A stretch of 64,000 nt of DNA from Thozetella sp. PMI_491. Lineage: Eukaryota > Ascomycota > Sordariomycetes > Chaetosphaeriales > Chaetosphaeriaceae. The translations under genes were made by a program, and so were the position numbers. The stretch is from NCBI GenBank assembly GCA_021432635.1, contig MU270021.1, forward strand, positions 124,001 to 188,000, in the 5' to 3' direction. Shown piece by piece: positions 34,438 to 45,822 of this stretch. The notes beneath the pieces were generated by a model that searched no databases, was not told where the DNA came from, and was given only the letters and a program-made list of their open reading frames with translations. Numbering within the stretch: the first letter of the stretch is position 1; the number at the start of each line of letters is the position of its first letter.

Positions 34438-36708
34438 ATGGAACAGAAATGGGACGCCATCGTGATTGGCTCTGGCATCGGCGGTTTGACCGCCGCGGCA
34501 CTTCTCGCCAAAGTCGGGAAAATGCGAGTGCTTGTGCTCGAGAAGCATTATGAACGAGGGGGTTTGACGCACGTCTTTCGGCGCGACGGGGCATCCTGGG
34601 ATGTCGGCGTTCATTATGTCGGGGGTATGGAGAAGGGATCAAGATTCCGGTCGCTCTTCGATTTCTTGTCTGGCGGTGCTCTCGAATGGAATCGCATGAC
34701 GGACGACTTTGAGCGCTTCGTGTATCCGGACAGGACCTTCGCTGTACCATCAGATCCACATCGGTACCAAGAACGACTGATCGAACAGTTCCCCGACGAG
34801 GCAGCAGCTATCCGGCGGTACTTCTCCGATTTGCGCGAGGTCGTCGACTGGTTTTCGCTCAAGGTGATGCAGGCTACGATGCCCGCTCCAATGAGCCTCC
34901 TCACTGGCCTGTGGCGCCGGCGCGGCGATTCGAAAGCAACCCAGACAACGGCCGAATATCTCGATCGACATTTCCAGTCGGCTGAACTCAAAGGTTTGCT
35001 GGCATCTCAATGGCCCGACTATGGCTTGCCCCCTGCAGAAAGCGCTTTCGTCTTGCACGCACTTGTGGTCAGAAGCTATGCAACTGGCGGTTGGTTTCCC
35101 CAGGGCGGTTCCAGCAGAATCGCACGCACCTTTGAAACCGGGATCGAGGCTCACGGCGGCGCTGTAAAAGTTTGTCAGGAGGTGAAAAGTATCCTAATCG
35201 CCGAAGATGGGCACGCAGCGGGCGTCAGAGCCATTGATATCAGCGGTGTCAAGCCTACCGAGGTGATCTATCGTGCGCCTATTGTCATCTCGAATGCCGG
35301 TGCACACCTGACCTATAGTCAGTTTCTCCCGACCGATGGCGAGATTGGCCGCCGTACCGCAGCTGTTCGTGCTCATATAGACCGGCTAGGGGACGGTCCG
35401 TCTGCTGTCACGCTTTATTTACGATTAAACAAGGCCGTCTCAACTATCGGTGTCAAAGGCGAAAACTACTGGATCAATACGACATACGAGCATGGCGACC
35501 TCGACAGTCAGACAAAGGCAGTGCTTGCCGGACATCCAAAACACGCTTACATGTCGTTTCCCTCGTCTAAATCTGGGGACAGTCGGTTTCATACGGCCGA
35601 GATTCTGGCCCTAGTGAATGAAGATGCCTTCTCTACTTGGCGTACGACAGAGCACGGCATGCGCGGGAAGGATTATCTCGAGCTTAAGGATCGTATATCC
35701 CAAGGGTTACTCGATTTGGCCGAGGTAGCTACACCGGGTCTAAAGGCTCTGGTGCAGTATGCTGAGTTGTCGACACCACTTTCGGTGGAAGACTATACCT
35801 CGCGGCCAGGAGGCGCAATATATGGTCTGAAAGGAACGCCTGACCGGTATCGATCATCTATATTATCTTCAGCCTCTCCCATCCCGGGTCTTTTCCTGAG
35901 CGGAAGCGATGCGTCAAATCTCGGTGTTACTGGTGCTCTAATGGGTGGCGTCATGGCTGCAAGCCGCGTCTTCGGGCCACTTGGCTTCTTTCGCATCATG
36001 AAAGCAGTGAGCCGCGGACCGGACCGTGCCGATGGCCTTGTTAACTTGGTGCGGTCAACAAGCAAGTCCCCGGCAGTCGTGGTTGCCAAGACTGCTCTGA
36101 CAACATCCATTTGGCAAATTGAGCTTGAATTGCAAAATGCAATAGATTATGTACCGGGCCAGTTTGGAATGCTTCTCGTCGCACCTTTCGAATGGAGAAG
36201 CTATTCCATCGCCTCCGCGGAGGGCAGACGACTGACTCTGCTTGTCAGCACGCGGACGGGAGGGGACGGCTCGATGTTCGTCAAAAATGTCGAGCCTGGT
36301 GCGGAAACCGAAGTTGAGCTTCCATTCGGCGCCTTCCGACTTCGACACAACAGACATCGGAAGGTGTTCATTGCAACGGGGACGGGACTCGCACCGTTCC
36401 TGCCCATGTTCAAGATATTGTCGGCGGCAGACGAACTTGGATCGTCCAGATTGCTATTTGGCTGCCGTCTTCCCGAAGAGAACATCACAAAGAATCTTTC
36501 ACCTCTCCCGCAGACTACTGTTTGCGTGAGTGGCGATCCATCTGCGAGTGAAGTGTTCCACGGACGGGTGACTCAAGCCCTTGAAAGCATCTCTTTTGAC
36601 CCATCAGAGACCGACTTCTATCTCTGTGGTGCGCCAGCGATGATAAATGATTGTCGGAAAATTTTAATTGGCGCTGAGGCGACGCAGATCTTTACTGAGG
36701 TATACTAG
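34438..36708 (+). CDS. Retinol saturase/carotene isomerase-like flavoprotein fused to FNR-like reductase
   Basis: Intronless, 756 residues from the first ATG at 34438. Residues 1-520 form a CrtI/RetSat/CrtISO-type FAD oxidoreductase: dinucleotide fold GSGIGG (11-16), VLVLEKHYERGGLTHVF, VGVHYVGG, and the C-terminal FAD motif PGLFLSGSDASNLGVTGALMGG. Residues about 545-756 form a ferredoxin-NADP reductase-like module: RSYSIAS (from 587) for flavin, GTGLAPF (from 647) for the pyridine nucleotide, and CGAPAM (from 729) near the end. I see no 2Fe-2S Cys set. Fusion suggests NAD(P)H electrons feed the desaturase/saturase-type site directly. The substrate is unknown; the family acts on polyene, retinoid or carotenoid double bonds. 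Intronless structure and bacterial-type domains fit transfer from bacteria, which is unproven. Confidence 0.87.
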   Translation: MEQKWDAIVIGSGIGGLTAAALLAKVGKMRVLVLEKHYERGGLTHVFRRDGASWDVGVHYVGGMEKGSRFRSLFDFLSGGALEWNRMTDDFERFVYPDRTFAVPSDPHRYQERLIEQFPDEAAAIRRYFSDLREVVDWFSLKVMQATMPAPMSLLTGLWRRRGDSKATQTTAEYLDRHFQSAELKGLLASQWPDYGLPPAESAFVLHALVVRSYATGGWFPQGGSSRIARTFETGIEAHGGAVKVCQEVKSILIAEDGHAAGVRAIDISGVKPTEVIYRAPIVISNAGAHLTYSQFLPTDGEIGRRTAAVRAHIDRLGDGPSAVTLYLRLNKAVSTIGVKGENYWINTTYEHGDLDSQTKAVLAGHPKHAYMSFPSSKSGDSRFHTAEILALVNEDAFSTWRTTEHGMRGKDYLELKDRISQGLLDLAEVATPGLKALVQYAELSTPLSVEDYTSRPGGAIYGLKGTPDRYRSSILSSASPIPGLFLSGSDASNLGVTGALMGGVMAASRVFGPLGFFRIMKAVSRGPDRADGLVNLVRSTSKSPAVVVAKTALTTSIWQIELELQNAIDYVPGQFGMLLVAPFEWRSYSIASAEGRRLTLLVSTRTGGDGSMFVKNVEPGAETEVELPFGAFRLRHNRHRKVFIATGTGLAPFLPMFKILSAADELGSSRLLFGCRLPEENITKNLSPLPQTTVCVSGDPSASEVFHGRVTQALESISFDPSETDFYLCGAPAMINDCRKILIGAEATQIFTEVY

Positions 36709-37391
36709 GAGTATGAAGTATAGGGAACTTATGAGCAGTCGCTTCTTGCGAAAGCTTTGTAGCTATCCCGTCTAAGAGCCGCATGCGCACACGGAATAAG
36801 CGGCGAAAGTTACGAAAGGCCGGGTTAGGGACCTAAGCAGCGCCTTGTACCGTAGACAGCAGGCGCGTTACCGGTTCATTGTCGCATTTAATCAGTAAAA
36901 TTGACCAACAAACACCCTAGTGGTGGTTTGAGTTCCGGTGTATTTACATACAATGGCCGTTAACTATATTGAAACTCTGAACCGGCATCTTTAGCAGTTA
37001 GGAGGCTTGACTTGTGGGATTTTCCAGTCAATATCATCGTAGAGGTTGAGAAAGAGGGGCAGTACACGTTGGCTTCTCGGCTACTCTCTCTGCTTTCTGT
37101 GCCGTCGGTCGATGGCTCCTGACTGGCCAAGCACCTGATAAGGCTTTCTAACCTGATGCCTAATGCGAATAGAAATGCACAGTACATCTGAGAGCACATA
37201 CGTTACAGGAGCCGGCCTCGCGCATTCTCTTGCCAGGAGCCGTGGTAGTGCTCTTTCAACCGCTTTACCAGCGCAATCTCCATCTTTCACCGGCAAGCAC
37301 GCCCGGCCTTGAGTTAGATTGTAATCCTTGCCCAGTTTCAAAACATACCACACTCTCCCAGCCGGCTCCCATAAGCTGCGGCTCTCTTAAA
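36709..37391. other. Intergenic
   Basis: No convincing coding frame, RNA gene or repeat seen; short minus-strand frames here lack any family signal. Confidence 0.45.
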
Positions 37392-37827
37392 ATGGGAGAA
37401 TCTGACTCGAAGCCGTCCAGCAACCCCCCGGCACCCAATGTACGCACCGCGTAGCCCTGTTAACTTGCCAACTAACCCTCTAACTAAGGCGTCGGCATCC
37501 GGGCTAGCCAATTTCCCACAAGGCATGTGCCCACGAGTTACATTGGTCGTACTGTAAGTTTCTAGCCCTTGGAGTATACAATATGCTCGTACAGGGGATG
37601 ACGGGGGCCGCTGGGATGTTATGAAGCACCGGCTGACAAGCTGATTGTAGAGCAAATTCTGGGTCGCCAGTAGCGTCTATGTGGTAATTGGCGGACGGTC
37701 CCTTCTCGGCCCGTTTCTCGTCTCGGGCCTCCAAGGCAAAGACAAGTACGTTCTTTGTGATAAGGACGGCAACGAAATTGATGGCGAGAAGATCTACGAC
37801 CAAAGTCAACTTCAGATTGCAGAGTAA
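37392..37827 (+). CDS. Small hypothetical protein
   Basis: Tentative three-exon model (37392-37439, 37489-37553, 37671-37827) giving 89 residues; phases agree and both introns have GT-AG ends, the first with CTAACTAAG at its 3' side. The last exon looks truly coding: YVVIGGRSLLGPFLVSGL, then DKYVLCDKDGNEIDGEKIYD, a beta-rich pattern seen in small fungal proteins with a GPY/GPF...GKYTL core. The N-terminus is short and polar with no signal peptide. The function is unknown. The middle exon and second intron (117 bp) are the weak points; the true start could differ. Confidence 0.4.
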
Positions 37828-38824
37828 AGAAACACTCCGAGAACACTAGACAAACACAACGCAGGGAAGGCAGGGGCCGAGAGACTTTGTGAGCAGCTGT
37901 GCTCATTTATACGCGCAGAAGACGAGTAAGGGAGGTTGTGGCAAAGGCCCTGGCGTAAGTAGCCGGTCAGGATAGATGACAAAAGATTGTTTGGAATACC
38001 GATGAACCGTGACTACATGTTTCCGGCCAGAACGCCTGGCGCTACTTAACTGTCTACGGTCAGCCCCATATGCTCTTCCGAGTAGTATACTCACTCAGGC
38101 AACGAACGTCGTGTATTACGATGCTGGCGAAGGCAATCTTTTAACACAGGTCTCTCTCCCTTTTTCCAGTCTCTTATAACAAAAACTGCCGTGTTCACGG
38201 AAACCCCTAGTCCTGCAATGGATCCAAAAGCCCCCCAGCACTACAACATTCGCGAGTCTTGTGGTGAATATGAGACCCAACTGCCTGGCGAGGCGCACTG
38301 CGAGGCTACTAAGCAGGGCTTCCGTGTCAAGTACAATTCCGTGCCCCTCTTCCATTTAAGCGGGTAGGATTCTCCCGAGACCTCTATCGGCCAGCTTTGT
38401 CCTCCCACCCACCCACTTCCCCACCCAGCCCCGGTCCCCGCCCCCGTCCATCTCGTCCAACAGGACGGCGCGAGAGCTCTACAGCGGCTACCTCGAGTCG
38501 CTCGGTAGCTGCTACGCCGCCCTGGAGTCGAGATTAAGGCAGCTGAATCGATCTGACACTGCCGCAGATACGGGGTGAGGCCTGCTTTTTGTAGCCAATC
38601 AGGCTGGCCAGATTCGTCACAGCAAGCCGAGGTCTCCTGACCACCTTGCGTTCGTGGGTCTTTTTCTCTTGCAACGTCGCCGCGTTTTTCCTCTCCATTT
38701 CGCTCTCCGAGGCTGTCGCGTTGCATCGGCGCGTATGGGCGACAGATTCGCAGAGCGGTACTAACCAGCCCCTATCACCGCATCGGCACACTTCTCTCAG
38801 TCGCTATTGACAATTGAGTCTGCT
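37828..38824. other. Intergenic, 5' flank of NACHT-ankyrin gene
   Basis: No complete gene seen. A plus-strand open stretch near 38461-38577 reads YLESLGSCYAALESRLRQL, like the linker of a zinc-cluster regulator, but without a zinc cluster or start; it may be a relic or chance. Pyrimidine-rich sequence at 38390-38450. Confidence 0.45.
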
Positions 38825-41800
38825 ATGGCGGACCCTCTTTCTATCACTGCCTCCATTGTGGGCATCGTGCAACTAGCCACCAGCGTATTTTCGGGGCTCT
38901 CGCGCTTCGCAAAGCAGGCGAAGGATGCCAAGTCTCAAGTATCTGAGCTCGCACGGGAGACAAGGAACCTCAGTGGCATTCTGCACAATCTATCCCTGTT
39001 GTCGTCCTCCATGGACAAGAGTAATTCCGACCCATGGGATTCGGATGAGCAACATAGCACGGGATTCGTCATAGCGGATGACGATGGTTCCTTGGCGCTC
39101 TCTAACTATCAAGCCCACGCTCTGCATGCTTGCCGAGAGACTCTACTTAAGCTCAAGACTCGTCTTGCAAAAGCTCGGGTCGATTTCGAGAGTGGAAGGA
39201 AACGCGATGCCCTCGTCAGATCCGTCAAGTGGCCGTTCTCCACGTCGGAGACAACGCAGCTGCTCCAGGAGATGGAAAGACACAAGACTAATATTACCAT
39301 GGCCTTGTCAACTGATACCATAGAAAAGCTCTTGGAGACTCTTTCTAAGCAAACTTTAATAGAGTCAGAGATCAAGGAGGTACGCAAGACTCTAGCGCAG
39401 CGATTCGCCCAGCAAGACCGACTCCAACATGAAGGTCAACGTCGAGAAGTTGTCAACTTCTATGCCAAGACCGACAAGGTGAACCCGCGGTCAAATCTCC
39501 AAGCCTCTCTCAATCAGCGCCAACCGATGACTGGCCTATGGCTTCTGGAGGGGTCCAAATTTCTTGAGTGGGTGGCCATGGACAATGGCAAGCTCTGGCT
39601 TACGGGCATTCCGGGCTCAGGCAAGACGGTCCTTTGTGGGGCCGTGATTGAGCGGATGGCACAGGAGAGCGACGACATGACTGCGCTGGCATTCTTCTTT
39701 TGCGACTATAAGAACACCGCTAGCCAGGTTCTGAACACAGTATTAGGGTCGCTTGCTGCTCAGATCGCCCTGCAGAACGACAAGGCGTTCGATGTGCTTC
39801 AGCAGGCCTACGATAATGACCGCCTAAGTAGCGGATTCCAGAAACCGATTGAGGCCGCTGGCTTTATTCAGGTCATTATCGAGATGTCGGCATTTTTCAA
39901 CAAAATCACTCTCGTCATCGATGCTCTCGACGAATGCGGAGATGAGGCAACAGTCGCCGCTCTTTCGAGCAACCTCCAAATACTTGCGAAGGAGTGTCCG
40001 GTGATTTCCATGGCGCTCTTTAGTCGCTTAGAAGAGCCGATTCGAGACTTTCTGGCTGAGGATTTCGATACCATCCAGATTTCTGCACATACTGAGGACC
40101 TTGAGCTCTTCGTCGGAGCCCAGATGGCCACGATGAAGAGCCTTAAGGACCTGCCCGTAAAGAATCCAGACTTGAACGAGGACATTCATCAGACCCTGGT
40201 GCACAAGGCTAGCGGCATGTGAGTTTGAAGCCAAGCATAATCTAGACAAGCAGCAGGCACTGACCTTTAGGTTTCGTTGGGTGGTTTGCCAACTGGATTG
40301 GCTGTCCCGCCTTCCCACCAACAAGGCCCGACGCAAGGCTCTGAACACGCTACCTCCGACGCTCAATGAAACATACCAGAGGATCTTGGAACGAGTGTCA
40401 TTCCAGAGCACCCACGCCAACATTGAGACAATTGTACAAAACGCGCTATGGTGGATCGGAACCGCGGACCCACCTTTGAACATTACAGAGCTGTGCGAGG
40501 CAGTTTCCATTACAGAAGATGATTCGATCGACCCTGATGATTTGGTGGACGAATCCGTGCTCTTGCGTGGCTGTGGCAGTCTAATCCGCAAAGGAAGATT
40601 TCGCAACACCGACATTTTTGAGTTTGCTCACTTCAGTGTCCAGGAGTATCTAGAGGGCATCAGCACCACGTCACCACTATCGCGTTTTCGACTGTCAAAA
40701 GACCGATCATGGTTCTCACTATCGCAAACGTCATTGAGGATGCTGTTATTTCCCCAATTTCATCGTGACGTCGCTGCAAACGTCTCTGAAGTCGCTCACG
40801 CAGAGAAACGCGACAAGCAGCACCCATTCTACAAATACGCTGCCAATAATTGGGTTAGATACTTACCCGCTTCAACTGGGGCGACAGACTTGCAAAAATT
40901 GACAAGGAGCCTGTTCGATGCGTCAAAATCAGGCAATTTTCTTGCCTGGCTTCTGACATACATCCATAATGAATCGGATGGGGAGTTCGAAGGCGAAGGT
41001 TTCGAACAGGAGCTGATCGCCTGTCTCCTACGCCATGACTTCACTACCCTCCATGTTACAGCTCTTTTAGGCCAGTCGAGCCTCTGCCAATGGCTTTTGG
41101 ACGAAGGTGCCGATGTGAATATGAGAAACAGCTTCGGTGCACCGCTTCACTTTGCGCTTGCTGGACCGGAGATTTTCTTCCATCTCCGGTCTGACAGGCC
41201 ACACATCTATAAGAACATGTTGGTTTCAGGTCCCAGCGTTAATATTGGTGACACTGTCAATATTCTACTCAAGGAGGGTGCCGATACCACTCTCAGCTGG
41301 AAGCAGTTTTCGGCAGCGCACCTCGCTCTACAATATTGCTTTAAGAGTGGCACTGCTGCAGCCTTCCTGCCTTTTCTCTCGCACTGTGTGCACTTCCGTG
41401 AAGATGCAGTGCAGGGGTTCCAAAAGATAGACTACTATCTCTCTAATCCGGCCATAGTGGAAGTATCCCAAGCCATCTTATGTGCTGCAGAGAGGTCGAG
41501 TTCTTGGTCCGCAACGCCGTCGGAAGCGGCAAGGATGGTATCGATCGCTCAGGTCCACCTGCTAGCCGATATCCCTCAAAAGGCGCTCGGTACTGAGCCG
41601 GAGATTGCCCGTACAATCATGGACGAGGACTTTGTTCTGGCACTTGAACTTGCAATTGAACACGACAAGGAGAAGCTGGTTTCGCAGCTAGTGGCTGACG
41701 CTCGATTCGATGATACACGCGAGAAAGAGCTCCCGGGTGGCAGCCTCGCTCATTGTGCAGCAATTAGCTACGCCTACAAAGTTATGGAATGGCTCATAAA

Positions 41801-44800
41801 TTCTGGCGTCAATGTAGCCCTCCAGGATTCAGCGGGCCGGACTCCACTGCACTTTTGCTCTTTAGAAATACAGTTACCTCTGCTGAAGATTCTCTTGGAG
41901 GCGGGCGTCAGTCCTACCACGATAGATGCTAACGGCGAGACAATCTGGCACGCAGCGGCAAGGTCCAATTCTGTCGGCACCATCGAGACCCTTGCGCGAC
42001 ACGATTCCTTCCATAGCAGCACGCTGCAGATTGTGTCGAATGCCGGTCGAACACCCCTCGCCGAGGCCTTTTACCACAGGAATGAGAGAGCAGCCACGGG
42101 TATATTCCGCTATTGTTCAACTGAGCCCGGCTATTTTACCTCGAAAGTTCCTGTGATCCAGCTCGCAACAACCCTCGGCTCCAAGGCTATGTTCTGTGCC
42201 GTCGTCGAGTACCTCACGCGCGCTGGTGAGGATACTTCAATCCCCGATGGCTCGTCGCCACTCCACCATGTATCGCTCGACTCGACTCCCACGGAATTTG
42301 TCCAGTACCTTATTTCAATATATGATATTCGAGTCGGCCGTAAGGATGGAACACTTCCCATCGAATTAGTGCTCGGGCAAATCGGCAGGATAAACCATCG
42401 TAACCGAAGTACTCATCGCGCAGAGGCGATCCTCAGAAACCTTCTCGACGAAAACCTGGTCAGAGAGGCCAGCTCTAAGGGGAGAGACATCTGGAAATTG
42501 TGGTGCAGTGTTCTGTTGGAAATAGTTGAGCCTCTTTCATGGTTTCGCAAATCTCTTGCATCACAAGTAACCAGTATCCTCGCCGATAACTCAGCTTTAG
42601 AAGTATATGAAAGAGCTTTCGGCGAATCGGCTATCATTCCGCTACTTGGTCAGAATAAGAGCGGGATGAATTATTCTGAAGCGGCAGGTTTGGCTCTGGT
42701 CATCGCCATCGCGAAGACCGGCGCCTTCGAGCAGGCTAGCAAGCATCCTAGCTGTCGTGAACTCGCGAGGAAATACCTGGAGCTCTCTAATAGAACGAAT
42801 GAGCTTCACCCAGTACTTGCCGCTTTTCTTGAACGAGGTCTGGACATCCACGCGGGCAAAGAGTCAGCTGAGCAATCAATTTTGGAGCTTGCCTGCCGGC
42901 TTGACCCTACGTTCTCCATATACAAGGCGGTTCTTGACAACGCAGATATCGAACGTCTCAATGATAGCTTTTCCAATGGCGACAACCCAATCCAGACACT
43001 GATATATAACAACAAAAGGGAAAACGAGCCCAACGTCCGTTACCTGCTCAGCAAAGGTGTCGATCCCAACAAATCGGACCCGAACAGCGATGCCCTACCT
43101 CCCATTGTCCTCGCGGCATGCTGTGGCAAATTCAATCTCGTCGAGTTGATTATAGAGCAGGGCGGCAGCATAGATGTGCAAAGTAAGACAGGGATGGATG
43201 TGTTCACCGCAGCATGCTGTTGGGGACGTGTCGACGTCATGCAGAAGGTCGGCATTGAATCAAAGTCCGATTACAGATGGGGTATATGTCGAGCGTTTCC
43301 AACTGTCATCCCAAGTTATCAACGTGTTGAGGGATCACTAGACGATCGACTAAATGCACTTCATCTCGCTTCGTTCTTTGGGCATCCGAAAGCCATAGAA
43401 TATTTGCTTGACAATCTGGCGGGGTCAGCACAAGGCTCTTCAAAAAGGATACGGAATGACCTTGTCTCTGAAGGAACCTTCCAGGCATCCTCCACAACTT
43501 GTGATCCCATAGCGATGATCAATAGGGGAACCCCCAAGTACAAGAACACAGCATTGCACTTCGCCTCTATAAACGGACATAGTAAAACGATCCAACTTCT
43601 CTTGGCACGGGGAGCAGACGTAAATGCAACGAACACATACGGTACATTGCCTGTTGGACTAGCCATCAAAAATGGCCAAATGGCTTCTGCCAAGGTCCTC
43701 CTGGCCAACGGTGCCAAGCTAGGGAGTCAAATTGGCTGGGCAGAAGAGCAGATGACATACCTAAGCGAGATCCAGGATCTCGAAATGACGAGCTATACAC
43801 GGACACAGATAAGGATAGCTCTCGAGTCCGCGATTTTGCGAGCCGATATCGATCAATGCTCTAAGCTGCTGGAGAACGACAACACTGGTCTGGTTCAAGC
43901 CCCTATGCTCAGTTGTGGCATATGTACGCCGATCCTGCGCGCAATACCTCGATTAAATGTTCCCGGGCTTCTCGAATTGCTTGTAAAAAATGGTGCAACT
44001 TCCGACCGTGTGACCTGCCCTAAAAATCACGTTCCCATTGATCTCAATGCACTCCATCTCACACGACACGACGATCATGTCAAGTTGTTTCTCGACATGG
44101 ATATAAACTGTGGCTCATCGTGGTTAGAGGATTGCTTAAACCCAATCCACGTTGCAGCTGCTCTGGGCAATGTCAATAGACTCCGCATCATTGCTGACCA
44201 CATACGTTCGCACGCCAATCAATACAGGTGAGCCCCCTGTGGTGGCGAGGAAATCACATGGCATATCTTGATTAACAATCTTTAGACATTGGATATTACA
44301 GACATCGCTATGGAAGACTCCGGCCCATGGGCACCAGTGGTTGAGCGAAGCAGAGCTGCTCAAGATCATCTTTGACATTCCCACTGGGTTGGTTCCGGTG
44401 CACGCTTATATACCGAAGAAACTCAGAGGTTTCGAGGAAGTATCAGCCCTTACAGTTGCAAGTTGGTTCGGGCATAGAGAAGTAATCGGGTGGATAATCA
44501 GCCTGGGTGTGGATCTTGACAAGGCAGACCCTTGGGGCCAGACGGCCTTGCATTTCGCAATACGCGCGAAACATGGTGATATTGCAAAACTCCTGATACA
44601 GAAGGGAGCTGACGTCAATTTACCGGATTATTCCGGTGTCACTGTTCTCCATGCTGCAATGAAAAACAATAACCTCCCCGGTGTTTTACTACTGCAGGAG
44701 GCTGATGCGGACTTTTCTGCGCTGGATTGCAACGGAAACGGTGTCCTGGAACAGGCAATAAAGTCAGAGAACACTAAATTATTCGATATAGCGCTCGCTC

Positions 44801-45540
44801 ACGGCGCCGATCCTCACCGGAAGAACGATGCAGGAGTGAGTCCCATGTTCTACGCCGCTTCCTCGAAGACCTTCTTCTCGTACCTGGCCAACTCATCGGT
44901 GCTATCAACGGTGCTGGACAGCAACATCAACATCGTCACGGAGGCGATCGAACTGGACGAAATCGATGTCCTGGCTCGTCTCTTGCGCTGGCTACGGCCA
45001 GAGGACAGGGCTCATCTTCTGGCATTCAGGGCTAAAAGTGATCTGTGCCGAACGCCTCTCAGCTATGCAGCCTCTATAGGTAATTCGCAAGTGGTGGAAT
45101 TGCTGCTGAAGGCAGGGGCTGATATTGAGCTGATGGGGCCCGAAGAGGGCACACCCGCCATGACAGCTTGCAATTATGGCCGTCTCGATGTGCTGAGAAC
45201 TTTGGTTCGTGCTGGTGCAAGGGTACGATACGACACAAATGATGGCCGGTGCCACAGCGTGATGCTGGCTGGTCGTCGACATCCGGCAATTATCAGGTGG
45301 TTCCTTGTCGAGAGGTTCACGGAGCAGCCGCGGCTGGAGTATAACATAGAACAAGATTTGGAAAATGGAAGAGCACAAGCAGCCGTTGCATGGACGGGCA
45401 TAAAGCGAGATGTAGGATATGTTTTGAGGGGATCTAACCGAAGACGATGGCAGGAGTCGAGCTTAGACTTTGCAAAGCGTCTTTCTCAGCTAAGGGGGAA
45501 GCTTCTCGGAAAGGTTGTTTCCATTATGGTTGAGGAGTAA
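38825..45540 (+). CDS. NACHT-ankyrin STAND protein (NLR-like)
   Basis: Three exons (38825-40218, 40271-44227, 44286-45540) encode 2201 residues. The N-terminus MADPLSITASIVGIVQLATSV is the fungal STAND N-terminal helical domain (Helo-like type). The NACHT NTPase has Walker A GIPGSGKT (261-268) and Walker B LVIDALDEC (363-371), followed by a winged-helix-like region (RRKALNTLPPTLNETYQRIL, and FAHFSVQEYLEG). From about residue 710 on come ankyrin repeats, clearest near HVTALLGQSSLCQWLLDEGADVN, TALHFASINGHSKTIQLLLARGADVNA and the third-exon copies. The middle repeats are diverged. Fungal STAND proteins of this shape act in non-self recognition and regulated cell death, oligomerising when the repeat domain senses a ligand. 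It is convergent with a HET-domain gene 282 bp away. Confidence 0.92.
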
Positions 45541-45822
45541 AGACCGCCAAGGACTCGAAGTCAGAATACTGCGTTCTTGGCCTCCTCCTACGAAAGAATC
45601 ATAGCTATATACCGGAATGAAGCAAGATGGTAAATTGAATTTGGCTGCCGGCCAATATGACCAGTTACCCCAGGCACCTATGTTTACTATATGCTTTGCT
45701 ATTACGAGCTCAAGTGTATCCTAGAAGTTGTATGTACGTCAATGTTTGATCCGTTACGTCTCTTTGTCTCCCTGATTTATTGATTGCCACTTAATTATGG
45801 TAGCTAGGTGTTGAACAAGAGT

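Noticed and set aside
38461-38577. Plus-strand stretch resembling a zinc-cluster regulator linker
   Set aside because: No zinc cluster, start or following domain could be found nearby.
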